From contig CAKTFF010000057.1 of assembly GCA_934553185.1 (NCBI GenBank), positions 1 to 9,302 of the forward strand: 9,302 nt of DNA, given 5' to 3'. Positions 1-7,216 of the stretch are shown here, one piece after another (position 1 is the stretch's first letter; the number at the start of each line of letters is the position of its first letter). The position numbers and the translations under genes are program-made. Source of the DNA: an uncultured Devosia sp. (GTDB taxonomy: Bacteria > Pseudomonadota > Alphaproteobacteria > Rhizobiales > Devosiaceae). The notes below the pieces were generated by a model, which was given only the letters and a program-made list of their open reading frames with translations, was not told the origin of the DNA and made no database searches.

Positions 1-987
1 GGCAATGCCATGGGCGGCAAAGTAACCCACCGTCGCAATGGCAAGGCCAGCAATGATCACGGGTGTCGAGGGGATGGCGGTGAGGAACACGCCAACGGTC
101 ATGGTAAGCACGGTCGCCCAATACACCTTGCGCCGGCCGAGGCGCTGCGCAAGGCCGCCGGCCCAGGTGGAACTGATGCTGCCCAACAGATAAACCACAA
201 AGATCGCCGCGATGGCCGAATGGCTGAGATCGAACGGCGGCAAAGCCAGGCGAAATCCGGCATAGTTGTAGAGCGTCACGAAGCTGCCCATCAGCAGAAA
301 GGCTGAAGCAAACAGCCAGGGCAGACCAGAGTCGCGGAACTGCGCCTGCACAAGGCGCATAAACTGGGGTGGCGATAGCCGGGTGCGGGCTGAATTACGC
401 GGCGTGGGCAGCAGAAACACTACGAGCAGCGCCGCGACGGCGATCGCCACGCCCAGCACCAGCAATGCGGGGCGCCAGCCGATCCAGTCGGCGAGCACAC
501 CTGACAGGAGCCTTCCCGCCATGCCGCCGATGGCGGTGCCCCCGATATAAAGGCCCATGGAGGAGCCCAGCGCCTCGGGGTCCATCTCCTCGGCAAGGTA
601 AACCATGGCAACCGCGGGCAGACCCGACAGTGACAGTCCCATCGCGGTGCGGATGGCAATCAATGCGGTCCAGTCCGGCGCCAGGGGCAGGACAAGCCCC
701 AGCGCGGCGGTGAGCAGGATGGCCCAGATCATCAGCGTCTTGCGACCTAGCCGATCCGCGATCCAGGACGCCAGAAGCAGCGAAACAGCCAGCGTGCCCG
801 TCGTGGCAGAGAGCGCCAGGGAAGCTGCGCCAGCGTCCAGTGTGAACTCGCTGGCAAAGATCGGCAGCAGCGGCTGCACCGAATAAAGCGACGCGAAGAT
901 AGCGAAGGCCGACAGGAAGAATGCGGCATTGGCGCGGCGAAAGGCCGGCGTGCCGCGACGAATAACAGTGGGCTGGTCGCTGCTCAT
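1..987 (-). CDS. YnfM-like major facilitator superfamily transporter (3' part beyond window)
   Basis: Inner-membrane secondary transporter of the major facilitator superfamily. I translated the minus strand from ATG at 987: 329 codons stay open to base 1, so the C-terminus lies outside the window. A family member of about 410 residues would lack roughly 80 here. Hydrophobic segments alternate with short loops. The first-half signature DRLGRKTLM is at residues 78-86 and a second-half counterpart, RLGRRK, is near 282-287. Blocks such as SVQPLLP (36-42), GLSLSGLPAV and LMGSFVTLYNYAGFRL resemble Escherichia coli YnfM as I remember it; its physiological substrate is not settled, so I name none. 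The gene starts 23 bases after the gmk stop, which suggests co-transcription. A GAAGGTGAG motif lies 14 bases before the ATG, rather far for a ribosome site. A GTG at 1006 opens a different frame with no transporter features. Confidence 0.9.
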   Translation of the reverse strand, partial: MSSDQPTVIRRGTPAFRRANAAFFLSAFAIFASLYSVQPLLPIFASEFTLDAGAASLALSATTGTLAVSLLLASWIADRLGRKTLMIWAILLTAALGLVLPLAPDWTALIAIRTAMGLSLSGLPAVAMVYLAEEMDPEALGSSMGLYIGGTAIGGMAGRLLSGVLADWIGWRPALLVLGVAIAVAALLVVFLLPTPRNSARTRLSPPQFMRLVQAQFRDSGLPWLFASAFLLMGSFVTLYNYAGFRLALPPFDLSHSAIAAIFVVYLLGSISSTWAGGLAQRLGRRKVYWATVLTMTVGVFLTAIPSTPVIIAGLAIATVGYFAAHGIA

Positions 988-1010
988 CCAACAGCTCTGC
1001 GCTCACCTTC

Positions 1011-1649
1011 TCAAAGAGAATCGATCTGGTTCTGCAAGTCCTTGACGAAATTGCTCAACTGCCCAAGACGATCCCGCTCCAGGCGGGCCGCAGCAAGGAT
1101 GGAGCGAACCTTTTGCGTGGACGCCTCAAGGTCTTCATTGATGATGATGTAGTCGTATTCGCCGTAATGCTGCATCTCGACCTTGGCGTTGCGCAGCCGT
1201 TTCTCGATCGTGCCAACGCTGTCCTGCGCGCGTCGCTCCAGCCGCGCGCGCAGCTCGCGGATGGTGGGGGGCAGGATGAACACCGTCACCATGTCCTTGC
1301 GGCTTTTTTCATAGAGCTGCAGCGTGCCCTGATAGTCGACGTCGAACAGGATGTCCTTGCCCGCCGCCAGTTGCTCTTCGACCTTGGCGCGCGGCGTGCC
1401 GTAGAAGTTGTCGTGCACTTGCGCCCATTCGAGCAGTTCGCCGTCGGCCTTCATGCGGTTAAAGGTCGGGATGTCGACAAAATAGTAGTGCGTGCCCTCC
1501 ACCTCATCGGTGCGACGGGATCGTGTGGTAACCGAAACCGACAGGCCGATATTGGGATCCTGCTGAAACAGCGACCGCGAGATCGAGGACTTGCCAGCGC
1601 CCGAAGGCGAGGCGATCACCAGCATGACGCCGCGGCGCTGTAGTTCCAT
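1011..1649 (-). CDS. gmk: Guanylate kinase
   Basis: Phosphorylates GMP (and dGMP) to GDP with ATP in the cytoplasm, a required step in guanine nucleotide supply. The 212-residue product has the P-loop SPSGAGKSS at 14-22, the GMP-binding stretch SVTTRSRR...EVEG.HYYF at about 39-57, the DVDYQGTLQL block, and the lid region RLERRAQDS.GTIEKRL. I chose ATG at 1649 because AGGGGA lies 7 bases upstream and the product then begins just before the first beta strand (MELQRRGVMLVIASPSG), as usual in this family. An in-frame ATG at 1676 would add nine residues but has no ribosome site. The gene follows mltG by 105 bases on the same strand and precedes the transporter gene by 23 bases. In many Hyphomicrobiales a yicC-type gene sits between mltG and gmk; none is present here. 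Confidence 0.97.
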   Translation of the reverse strand: MELQRRGVMLVIASPSGAGKSSISRSLFQQDPNIGLSVSVTTRSRRTDEVEGTHYYFVDIPTFNRMKADGELLEWAQVHDNFYGTPRAKVEEQLAAGKDILFDVDYQGTLQLYEKSRKDMVTVFILPPTIRELRARLERRAQDSVGTIEKRLRNAKVEMQHYGEYDYIIINEDLEASTQKVRSILAAARLERDRLGQLSNFVKDLQNQIDSL

Positions 1650-1754
1650 CAGCTGTTCCCCTTGGGTGATCTGCATATGGGGCGTTGTTGCTGCATCGCC
1701 ATCAAGAGGTCAAGCCTGAGGGGGCTTGGCTCACCGCAATCGCCGCGTGTTGGC

Positions 1755-2864
1755 CTAGTTTGCGGCGGGTGCCGGAGCGTCTCCGGCTTCCTGCTGCTCC
1801 AGTGCCTGACGAGCTTCTTCCGCTTCCGCCTGGGCGGCAGCTTGCGCTTCGGCTTCGCGATAGCGCGCGACGTTTTCCTGATGCTCGGGATAGGTCTCGG
1901 CGAACACGTGGCCCTCGCGCGGCGAGGCGCCCTTGGCCACGAAATAGAGATAATCATGGCTGTCGGGATTGGCGACGGCGTTTAGGGCATCCACACCCGG
2001 ATTAGCGATCGGCGTGGGGGGCAGGCCATCGATCTGGTAGGTATTATAGGGCGTTTCTTCTTCGATCTCCGAGCGACGAAGCCCGCGATCCAGCGTCGAT
2101 TGCCCATTGGTGATGCCATAGATGATGGTCGGGTCGGACTGGAGGCGCATGCCCTCACGCAGCCGGTTGACGAACACGGCCGCGACCTGGGGGCGTTCAG
2201 TGGCGAGGCCGGTTTCTTTTTCAACAATTGAAGCTAGCGTCAGCATCTGCTCGGGCGATTCGAGCGGCAGGTCCGGCTGGCGTGCTTCCCAGATCGCGGC
2301 CAATTGGGTGTCCATGGCCGCCTGCATCTTGTCGAGCACCGACTGTCGCGTGTCGCCCGGCACATAGTCATAGCTGCCCGGCAGGAGCGAGCCTTCGGGG
2401 GGAATGGCGGTGATTTCACCCGTGATATTGCTGTCGCTGTTGAGGCGCTGCACCGCTTCCCACGAGGTCCAGCCCTCGGGAATCACCACGGCATAACGGA
2501 TAGGGTTGCCCTGCCGGAGTTCGGTCAGGATGTCGGCCATGCTGGCACCGGCGGGAATGCGGAAGTCACCCTGCTTGATCGTACCGGGAATATCAGCGAG
2601 CCGGCTGCCGAACAGAAACACGTAGCGGCTTGAGATCAGTCCCTGTTCTTCCAGCTGTGGGGCAAGCAATGAGGCGCCTGCCCCCTCTTCGACGCGGATG
2701 GTGGTGTCTGCTTGAAGAGGGCCGTCCCCATAGAACTGGGAGGCTCCGTAGAAGGCCACGCCACCAGCCAGCAGCAAGCCGAGCACCAGCAGGCCGAGCA
2801 AACCGTTCAGAATGTCCAGAAAGCCATTGCTGGAACGGCGGCGGCGGGCCTTGCGGTCATTCAT
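1755..2864 (-). CDS. mltG: Endolytic murein transglycosylase MltG (YceG family)
   Basis: Membrane-anchored endolytic transglycosylase that cleaves nascent glycan strands and so limits peptidoglycan chain growth. The 369-residue product starts with a basic cytoplasmic stretch (RKARRRR, 4-10) and one membrane segment at about 18-40, leaving the rest in the periplasm. A LysM-like region (about 55-125) precedes the YceG catalytic domain: ASIVEKETG at 211-219 holds the glutamate (E215 by position) matching the known catalytic residue. VFVNRL, MRLQSDPTIIYG (239-250) and YNTYQIDGLPPTPIANPG (273-290) follow. The end (about 335-369) is a low-complexity Ala/Glu/Gln tail beyond the conserved domain, probably helical or disordered. 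AAAGGTGATC ahead of the ATG matches the extended anti-Shine-Dalgarno complement. It lies 102 bases after fabF on the same strand; the fabF-mltG pairing is common in alphaproteobacteria. Confidence 0.96.
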   Translation of the reverse strand: MNDRKARRRRSSNGFLDILNGLLGLLVLGLLLAGGVAFYGASQFYGDGPLQADTTIRVEEGAGASLLAPQLEEQGLISSRYVFLFGSRLADIPGTIKQGDFRIPAGASMADILTELRQGNPIRYAVVIPEGWTSWEAVQRLNSDSNITGEITAIPPEGSLLPGSYDYVPGDTRQSVLDKMQAAMDTQLAAIWEARQPDLPLESPEQMLTLASIVEKETGLATERPQVAAVFVNRLREGMRLQSDPTIIYGITNGQSTLDRGLRRSEIEEETPYNTYQIDGLPPTPIANPGVDALNAVANPDSHDYLYFVAKGASPREGHVFAETYPEHQENVARYREAEAQAAAQAEAEEARQALEQQEAGDAPAPAAN

Positions 2865-2966
2865 CGACGGGGATCACCTTTCGAGCCGGGCACTTGCGGG
2901 AGCAAGGACGTTGTTGTTCGGCTTTTCGGCAGCCGTGTGGCAGCGTGCTGGCGCGTGGACCCCAGG

Positions 2967-4235
2967 TCAGCTGACCTTGCGCATCACCAACGTGGCATTG
3001 GTGCCGCCAAAGCCGAAGCTATTGGACAAAGCCACGTTGATCTCTTTTTTGAACGCTACCTTTGGCACCAGATTGATCACGCTATCGACCGATGGATTGT
3101 CGAGGTTGAGCGTTGGTGGCGCCACGCTGTCGCGCATGGCGAGAAGGCAGAAGATCGCCTCGACCGAACCGGCCGCGCCAAGCAGGTGGCCGATGGCCGA
3201 TTTGGTGGAGCTCATCACCGCCTGTGGGGCAGCGTCGCCCAGAACGCGGGTGACCGCACCCAGTTCGATTTCGTCGCCCAGCGGCGTCGATGTGCCATGG
3301 GCGTTGATGTAGTCGATGTCGGACGGGCTGATGCGTGCGCGCTTGATGGCGGCGCTCATGGCGCGGAAGCCGCCATCGCCATCGGCTGCAGGCGCGGTGA
3401 TGTGGTAGGCGTCGCCGCTCAAACCATAGCCAATGATTTCGCCATAGATCTTGGCGCCGCGCGCCTTGGCACGCTCATAGTCTTCGAGCACGACAATGCC
3501 GGCGCCTTCGCCCATGACGAAACCATCGCGGTCCTTGTCATAGGGGCGCGATGCCGCTTCGGGATTGTCGTTGAAATTGGTGGAAAGCGCGCGGGCAGCG
3601 GCGAAGCCCGCCAGGGCCAGCCGGTTGACGCAGCTTTCCGCGCCTCCGGCGATCATCACGTCGGCATCGCCTAAGGCAATCAGCCGGGCAGCGTCGCCAA
3701 TGGCGTGGGCGCCTGTGGAACAGGCAGTGACCACCGAATGGTTTGGCCCCTTGAGGCCAAAGCGGATGGAAACATAGCCCGAGGCCAGGTTGATCAGCCG
3801 CCCAGGGATAAAGAACGGGCTGATCCGGCGCGGACCCTTTTCGTGCAGCGTGACGGAGGCCTCGTAGATGCCGCCGATCCCCCCGATCCCCGAGCCGATC
3901 AGAACGCCGGTGCGCTCCTGTTCTTCGGGGGTCTTGGGTTCAACCCCGGCATCGTCAATGGCCTGCTTGGAAGCGGCCATGGCATAAACGATGAAGGGAT
4001 CGACCTTGCGCTGTTCCTTGGTGTCCATCCACTCATCGGGATTGTACTTGCCGTCGGCGGCGTCGCCGAGCGGCAAGCGATGAGCGATCTGGCAGGCAAT
4101 GTCACTGACGTCGAATTCGTCGATGCGTTTCGCGCCACTCTTGCCGGCCAATATATTGGCCCAAGTGGCTTCAACTCCGCAGCCGAGAGGCGTAACAAGA
4201 CCCATCCCGGTGACGACGACGCGGCGCAGTTCCAT
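2967..4235 (-). CDS. fabF: 3-oxoacyl-[acyl-carrier-protein] synthase II
   Basis: Condenses malonyl-ACP with acyl-ACP, releasing CO2, in each elongation round of type II fatty-acid synthesis; KAS II enzymes also handle the palmitoleate to cis-vaccenate step. The 422-residue protein has the full Cys-His-His triad: C172 in TACSTGAHAIGDA, H313 in NAHGTSTPLGD and H350 in KSAIGHLLGAAGS, with K345 in the same block. The glycine-rich SNSFGFGGTNA motif is at 404-414. The segment DGKYNPDEWMDTKEQRKVDP at 61-80 is typical of alphaproteobacterial FabF. The ribosome site is weak (GAGATAGG about 8 bases before ATG), but the product begins at the conserved RRVVVTGMGLVTPLG, so no other start fits. It lies 31 bases after acpP, so the two are very likely co-transcribed. 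Confidence 0.98.
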   Translation of the reverse strand: MELRRVVVTGMGLVTPLGCGVEATWANILAGKSGAKRIDEFDVSDIACQIAHRLPLGDAADGKYNPDEWMDTKEQRKVDPFIVYAMAASKQAIDDAGVEPKTPEEQERTGVLIGSGIGGIGGIYEASVTLHEKGPRRISPFFIPGRLINLASGYVSIRFGLKGPNHSVVTACSTGAHAIGDAARLIALGDADVMIAGGAESCVNRLALAGFAAARALSTNFNDNPEAASRPYDKDRDGFVMGEGAGIVVLEDYERAKARGAKIYGEIIGYGLSGDAYHITAPAADGDGGFRAMSAAIKRARISPSDIDYINAHGTSTPLGDEIELGAVTRVLGDAAPQAVMSSTKSAIGHLLGAAGSVEAIFCLLAMRDSVAPPTLNLDNPSVDSVINLVPKVAFKKEINVALSNSFGFGGTNATLVMRKVS

Positions 4236-4266
4236 GCTGTGTGCCTATCTCAGCTGAGCCAGGGGC

Positions 4267-4503
4267 TTAGCCGACGGCCTTGGTGAGGAAGGAAACGGCG
4301 TCGCCGAACGTCTGGATGGATTCGGCAGCGTCGTCCGGGATCTCGACCGAGAATTCTTCTTCGAAGGCCATCACCAGTTCAACCTGGTCCAGAGAGTCGG
4401 CACCCAGATCGTCGATGAAGCTGGCCTTTTCGACAACCTTCTCGGCATCCACATTGAGGTGTTCCACAACGATCTTGCGGACCCGATCAGCGACATCGCT
4501 CAT
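4267..4503 (-). CDS. acpP: Acyl carrier protein
   Basis: Small acidic carrier whose 4'-phosphopantetheine arm holds acyl intermediates for fatty-acid and lipid synthesis in the cytoplasm. The product has 78 residues, the usual ACP size, with the invariant attachment site DSL in [21 protein letters not shown]; the modified serine is S37. Helix 2 and helix 3 residues ([21 protein letters not shown]) are intact. AAAGGAAG lies 7 bases before the ATG, a good ribosome site fitting a highly expressed gene. It sits between fabG and fabF, with 31 bases to fabF but 214 bases from fabG. That larger upstream gap holds a plausible promoter, suggesting that acpP and fabF can be transcribed separately from fabD and fabG. 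Confidence 0.99.
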   Translation of the reverse strand: MSDVADRVRKIVVEHLNVDAEKVVEKASFIDDLGADSLDQVELVMAFEEEFSVEIPDDAAESIQTFGDAVSFLTKAVG

Positions 4504-4541
4504 AATAAGACTTCCTTTTTCGAAATCGACGTTTCGTTTCG

Positions 4542-4570
4542 CTTCTATTGGCGGACTGCCAAATCTTCAA
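4542..4570 (-). promoter_or_regulatory. Candidate sigma-70 promoter for acpP-fabF
   Basis: On the minus strand TTGAAG (-35 like, 4570-4565) is followed after exactly 17 bases by TAGAAG (-10 like, 4547-4542). Each matches four of six consensus positions. Transcription would start near 4535, leaving a leader of about 30 bases that contains the acpP ribosome site. Position in the unusually large fabG-acpP gap and the need for abundant ACP support it; it is a prediction from sequence only. Confidence 0.45.
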
Positions 4571-4598
4571 GCACCGTGTTGGCTGACGGGTGGCACTG

Positions 4599-4618
4599 TA
4601 GGCGCGGTTCTGCGCCTA
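4599..4618 (-). other. Perfect 7-bp hairpin in the fabG-acpP gap
   Basis: TAGGCGC and GCGCCTA form a perfect seven-base-pair stem around a six-base loop (4606-4611). It lies 99 bases after the fabG stop and just upstream of the candidate acpP promoter. There is no T-run after it on either strand, so it does not look like a standard intrinsic terminator. It could weaken read-through from fabG, act as an RNA processing or stability element, or be a protein-binding dyad. Confidence 0.4.
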
Positions 4619-4717
4619 GGCAATGCGTTCCGCCAAGGTGTCAGCGGCGGCGAGTATCACACTTGAAACGGCTCCGCCATAAGCCAGTTCCTCTCAATCA
4701 ACGGCTTTCGCGCGCTG

Positions 4718-5455
4718 TCAGATCATGGCCATGCCGCCATTGACGTTGAGCGTGTGCCCGGTGATGTAGCCCGCCGCCTCGCTGGCCAGGAACACGGCGC
4801 AGGCAGCAACTTCTGTAGCCGAGCCAAGCCGGTTGGCCGGGATGGTGGACAAAATGGATTCGCGCTGCTTGTCGTTGAGCTCGTCGGTCATGGCCGAGGC
4901 GATGAAGCCGGGCGCGATGGAATTGACGGTAATATTGCGCGACGCCACTTCGTGGGCCAGCGCCTTGTTCATCCCGATCAGGCCTGCCTTGGAGGCGGCA
5001 TAGTTGCCCTGCCCCGGATTGCCCATCACCCCCACCACCGAGGAAATTCCGATGATGCGACCGTAGCGCTGCTTCATCATGCCCCGCAGCACGGCGCGGT
5101 TGAGGTGAAAGGCCGCCGTCAGGTTTACGGCGAGCACCTCGTCCCATTCTTCATCCTTCATGCGCATGAAGAGGTTGTCGCGCGTCATGCCGGCATTGTT
5201 GACGAGGATGTCGAGCCCGCCCATGGCGGCTTCCGCCGCAGGAACGAGCTTGTCGACTTCGTCGAGCTTGCTGAGATTGGCCGGCAGGATCGGGCACTCG
5301 GCGCCGATCTCCTTGGCCGTATCCTCCAGCGCTCCAAGCCGCGTGCCCGAAAGCGCGACAGTCGCGCCAGCAGCAGCCAGCGCCTTGGCGATCTCGCGGC
5401 CAATGCCGCCGCTGGCGCCGGTGACCAGGGCGCGTTTGCCCGTCAGATCAAACAT
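4718..5455 (-). CDS. fabG: 3-oxoacyl-[acyl-carrier-protein] reductase
   Basis: NADPH-dependent reduction of 3-ketoacyl-ACP to 3-hydroxyacyl-ACP, the first reductive step of each elongation cycle; cytoplasmic and normally a tetramer. The 245-residue short-chain dehydrogenase shows the dinucleotide motif TGASGGIG at 12-19, NNAG at 86-89, and the catalytic set N111, S139, Y152 and K156 (Y and K in NYAASKAG). Spacing is one residue longer than E. coli FabG, where S138, Y151 and K155 are the equivalents. The end SEAAGYITGHTLNVNGGMAMI is standard FabG and argues against another short-chain dehydrogenase. AAGGGAG six bases before ATG is a strong ribosome site. It follows fabD by 53 bases on the same strand and shares its operon. 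Confidence 0.98.
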   Translation of the reverse strand: MFDLTGKRALVTGASGGIGREIAKALAAAGATVALSGTRLGALEDTAKEIGAECPILPANLSKLDEVDKLVPAAEAAMGGLDILVNNAGMTRDNLFMRMKDEEWDEVLAVNLTAAFHLNRAVLRGMMKQRYGRIIGISSVVGVMGNPGQGNYAASKAGLIGMNKALAHEVASRNITVNSIAPGFIASAMTDELNDKQRESILSTIPANRLGSATEVAACAVFLASEAAGYITGHTLNVNGGMAMI

Positions 5456-5508
5456 TTCAGTCTCCCTTGCGGAGTTTGTGATTCAAGCACGATCCGGCTT
5501 GATTGCCC

Positions 5509-6459
5509 TTAAGCGTTCAGTTCGGCAACAAAGGCTTCGATGTCGGCGGGCGAACTAACGGCATTGGCGGCAGCTTCGGCGTTGATCCGCTTGGCCAAGC
5601 CAGTCAGCACCTTGCCGGTGCCCAACTCGGTCAGGTGGGTAATCCCGCCCTCCCCGGTCAGCCAGCTCACGCTTTCGGTCCAGCGCACGACGCCGGTTAC
5701 CTGTTCCACCAGGCGCCGCCGGATCTCGGCGGGATCGGAAACCGGCGCGGCCAGAACATTGGCCACCAGCGGCACTTGGGGGGCCTGCATGGTGACTTCA
5801 CCCAGTGCGGCTTCCATGGCTTCAGCCGCCGGCTGCATCAGCGAGCAGTGGAACGGCGCCGAGACCGGCAGCAGCAGCGCGCGCTTGGCGCCCTTATTCT
5901 TGGCAATCTCCACCGCTCGCTCCACGGCAGCGGTCGCTCCGGAGATGACAACCTGCCCAGGCGCATTGTCATTGGCCACATCACAGACATCGCCCTGCCC
6001 GGCTTCGGCGGCCACCTCGCGCGCAGCCGCAAGGTCGAGCCCCAGAAGGGCGGCCATCGCGCCGTGACCCACGGGCACAGCCTTCTGCATCGCCTGCCCG
6101 CGCGTTTTCAGAAGACGCGCGGTGTCGGCAATCGAAAAAGTGCCGGCGGCGCAAAGCGCCGAATACTCGCCAAGCGAGTGGCCCGCCACATAGGCGGCAT
6201 GATCGGCAAGGCGGACGCCCTTTGACTCCAGCACCCGGATTACCGCCATGCTGACTGCCATCAAGGCCGGCTGGGCGTTCTCGGTCAGCCGCAGGATATC
6301 CTCAGGCCCCTCGAACATGATCGCCGACAGGCGCTGGCCAAGGGCTTCGTCCACTTCCTGGAAGACGGCACGGGCCTCGGGATAGGCAGATGCCAGATCC
6401 TTGCCCATGCCGACAGCCTGGCTGCCCTGGCCGGGAAAGGTGAATGCGCGCTTGGTCAT
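5509..6459 (-). CDS. fabD: Malonyl-CoA:ACP transacylase
   Basis: Transfers malonyl groups from malonyl-CoA to ACP, supplying the two-carbon units for fatty-acid elongation in the cytoplasm. The 316-residue protein carries the oxyanion-hole motif FPGQGSQ at 8-14, the nucleophile elbow GHSLGEYSAL with S95, R120 in the TRGQAMQ block, and H204 in PVSAPFHCSLM. Length and spacing match E. coli FabD (S92, R117, H201) with an offset of three. GAGGAG lies 8 bases before the ATG (6468-6473), so the start is well supported. As first gene of the fabD-fabG-acpP-fabF run it probably has its own promoter in the 125 bases upstream. It is separated by that gap from a small lipoprotein gene on the same strand. 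Confidence 0.98.
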   Translation of the reverse strand: MTKRAFTFPGQGSQAVGMGKDLASAYPEARAVFQEVDEALGQRLSAIMFEGPEDILRLTENAQPALMAVSMAVIRVLESKGVRLADHAAYVAGHSLGEYSALCAAGTFSIADTARLLKTRGQAMQKAVPVGHGAMAALLGLDLAAAREVAAEAGQGDVCDVANDNAPGQVVISGATAAVERAVEIAKNKGAKRALLLPVSAPFHCSLMQPAAEAMEAALGEVTMQAPQVPLVANVLAAPVSDPAEIRRRLVEQVTGVVRWTESVSWLTGEGGITHLTELGTGKVLTGLAKRINAEAAANAVSSPADIEAFVAELNA

Positions 6460-6482
6460 CGATGGCTCTCCTCGAGGGCTGA

Positions 6483-6510
6483 GTTAAACAATCCGCCAGG
6501 CGGCTGTCCA
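6483..6510 (-). promoter_or_regulatory. Candidate fabD promoter with palindrome in its spacer
   Basis: On the minus strand TGGACA (6510-6505) and TTTAAC (6488-6483) are spaced by 16 bases and could be -35 and -10 boxes, giving a leader of about 17 bases ending in the fabD ribosome site. The spacer contains CCGCC-N-GGCGG (6493-6503), a perfect dyad that could be an operator. A perfect TTGACA lies further upstream (6548-6543) but has only a poor -10 (CACACG) 17 bases on. Either could serve; this is prediction only. Confidence 0.35.
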
Positions 6511-6584
6511 GTTGCGCGGCGTGTGCCCAAAGGGTGTGGCACTGTCAAGGCGACAGGCCACTCTCCAGCACGCGCCTTGCGGAA

Positions 6585-6947
6585 CTAACGCAGTTGCAGA
6601 GCATCCTGGGCGCTTCGCTCGGCAACGTCGCCGGCTTGGGTGATTTCCGCTTCGGTCTGGCCGAGCGCACGAGCGCCCGCTTCGGCAGCGCGGCGGGCAT
6701 TGACCACCGCATCGAGCTTCATCTGCTCGGTCATGTTGCCGGCTTCTGCCCGCAGCGCATCAAAGGTCTGTTCGGGATTGGTGATCGCGTCGATGGCGGG
6801 CGTCATCGATTCGGGCACGTTGACCGTCACGTTGGTGGAGCCATCGGGCTGCGACTGAACGCTAGCCGAAGGGGTGTCGGGCGCGTTGTCGCAGGCGGCC
6901 AGGGCGAGCAGGGCAATGGCAGCAATGGGAGCCAGGAGTTTGGTCAT
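6585..6947 (-). CDS. Small predicted lipoprotein, function unknown
   Basis: A 120-residue protein I do not recognise. It has a classic lipoprotein signal: short basic start MTK, hydrophobic core LLAPIAAIALLALAAC, and lipobox LAAC with the lipidated cysteine at residue 19. Aspartate follows at +2, an inner-membrane retention signal in enterobacteria whose meaning here is uncertain. The mature part opens with a polar, Pro/Ser/Asp-rich linker (about 20-50), then an Ala-, Glu- and Arg-rich region predicted to be helical (about 55-117) without further cysteines. I chose ATG at 6947 because it places the signal peptide at the N-terminus; a GTG at 6989 would add 14 polar residues before it. The ribosome site (GAGAAA) is weak. 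It lies upstream of fabD on the same strand and diverges from rpsF. No terminator with a T-run follows it. Confidence 0.8.
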   Translation of the reverse strand: MTKLLAPIAAIALLALAACDNAPDTPSASVQSQPDGSTNVTVNVPESMTPAIDAITNPEQTFDALRAEAGNMTEQMKLDAVVNARRAAEAGARALGQTEAEITQAGDVAERSAQDALQLR

Positions 6948-7024
6948 CGGTTTTTCTCGTTCGTTCAAGATGGCCGGTGCCTTTAGCACCCAACCGGCGG
7001 CGAAGATGTGGCGGAGGGCAAAGC

Positions 7025-7053
7025 TTGTGTTTGCCCGGCCCTTGCCTTATAGC
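7025..7053 (+). promoter_or_regulatory. Candidate promoter for rpsF-rpsR-rplI
   Basis: TTGTGT (7025-7030) and TATAGC (7048-7053) are 17 bases apart and could form a sigma-70 promoter driving the ribosomal genes. The boxes match three and four of six consensus positions. Transcription from about 7060 would give a leader of roughly 170 bases, long enough for regulatory structure. The opposite strand reads TATAAG over the same -10 region, which might serve the divergent lipoprotein gene, but I see no good partner box for it. Confidence 0.35.
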
Positions 7054-7086
7054 GACGCCAGCAATTCGTTTGGCCGGGGGCTGAAC

Positions 7087-7129
7087 GGAGGGTTTGCCTT
7101 TGGCGAATAGGACGAAAAGTCCGGCCTCC
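7087..7129 (+). ncRNA. Possible structured leader of rpsF (three-way-junction fold)
   Basis: GGAGG (7087-7091) can pair with CCTCC (7125-7129) and encloses two adjacent hairpins. The first is TTTGCC/GGCGAA (7093-7098 with 7102-7107, one G-U pair, TTT loop). The second is GGAC/GTCC (7110-7113 with 7119-7122, GAAAA loop). Alternative pairings exist: CCGGCC at 7121 also complements GGCCGG at 7072, and CCTCC can also pair with the AAGGAGG at 7176-7182. Ribosomal S6-S18 complexes are known to bind their own mRNA leader in several bacteria; whether this is such an element is inference. Confidence 0.3.
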
Positions 7130-7216
7130 CGTGTTCCCGCTCTTTGCAAGACTGCCCTGACGCCTTTCCGGCTTCAAGGAGGCTCCGCGCCAGCGATTGT
7201 CCGTGTTTGAAACCAC

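Noticed and set aside
395..1006. Open frame of 203 codons starting at GTG 1006 on the minus strand
   Set aside because: Composition is Arg/His/Gly-rich without hydrophobic segments; the frame starting at ATG 987 encodes a clear transporter over the same bases.
1650..1676. Nine-residue N-terminal extension of gmk from ATG 1676
   Set aside because: No ribosome site before it, whereas ATG 1649 has AGGGGA at good spacing and fits the family start.
2893..2906. CTTGC/GCAAG hairpin in the fabF-mltG gap as a terminator
   Set aside because: Only five base pairs and no T-run on either strand; mltG is most likely still co-transcribed with fabF.
2712..3674. Open frame of 320 codons on the plus strand opposite fabF and the start of mltG
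   Set aside because: Antisense shadow; fabF on the other strand carries all catalytic motifs.
4657..4680. Seven-codon open frame (MAEPFQV) between fabG and acpP with an AGAGGA upstream
   Set aside because: Too short to distinguish from chance, no regulatory codon pattern, and 150 bases from acpP.
4754..5512. Open frame of 252 codons on the plus strand opposite fabG
   Set aside because: Antisense shadow of fabG with no recognisable domain.
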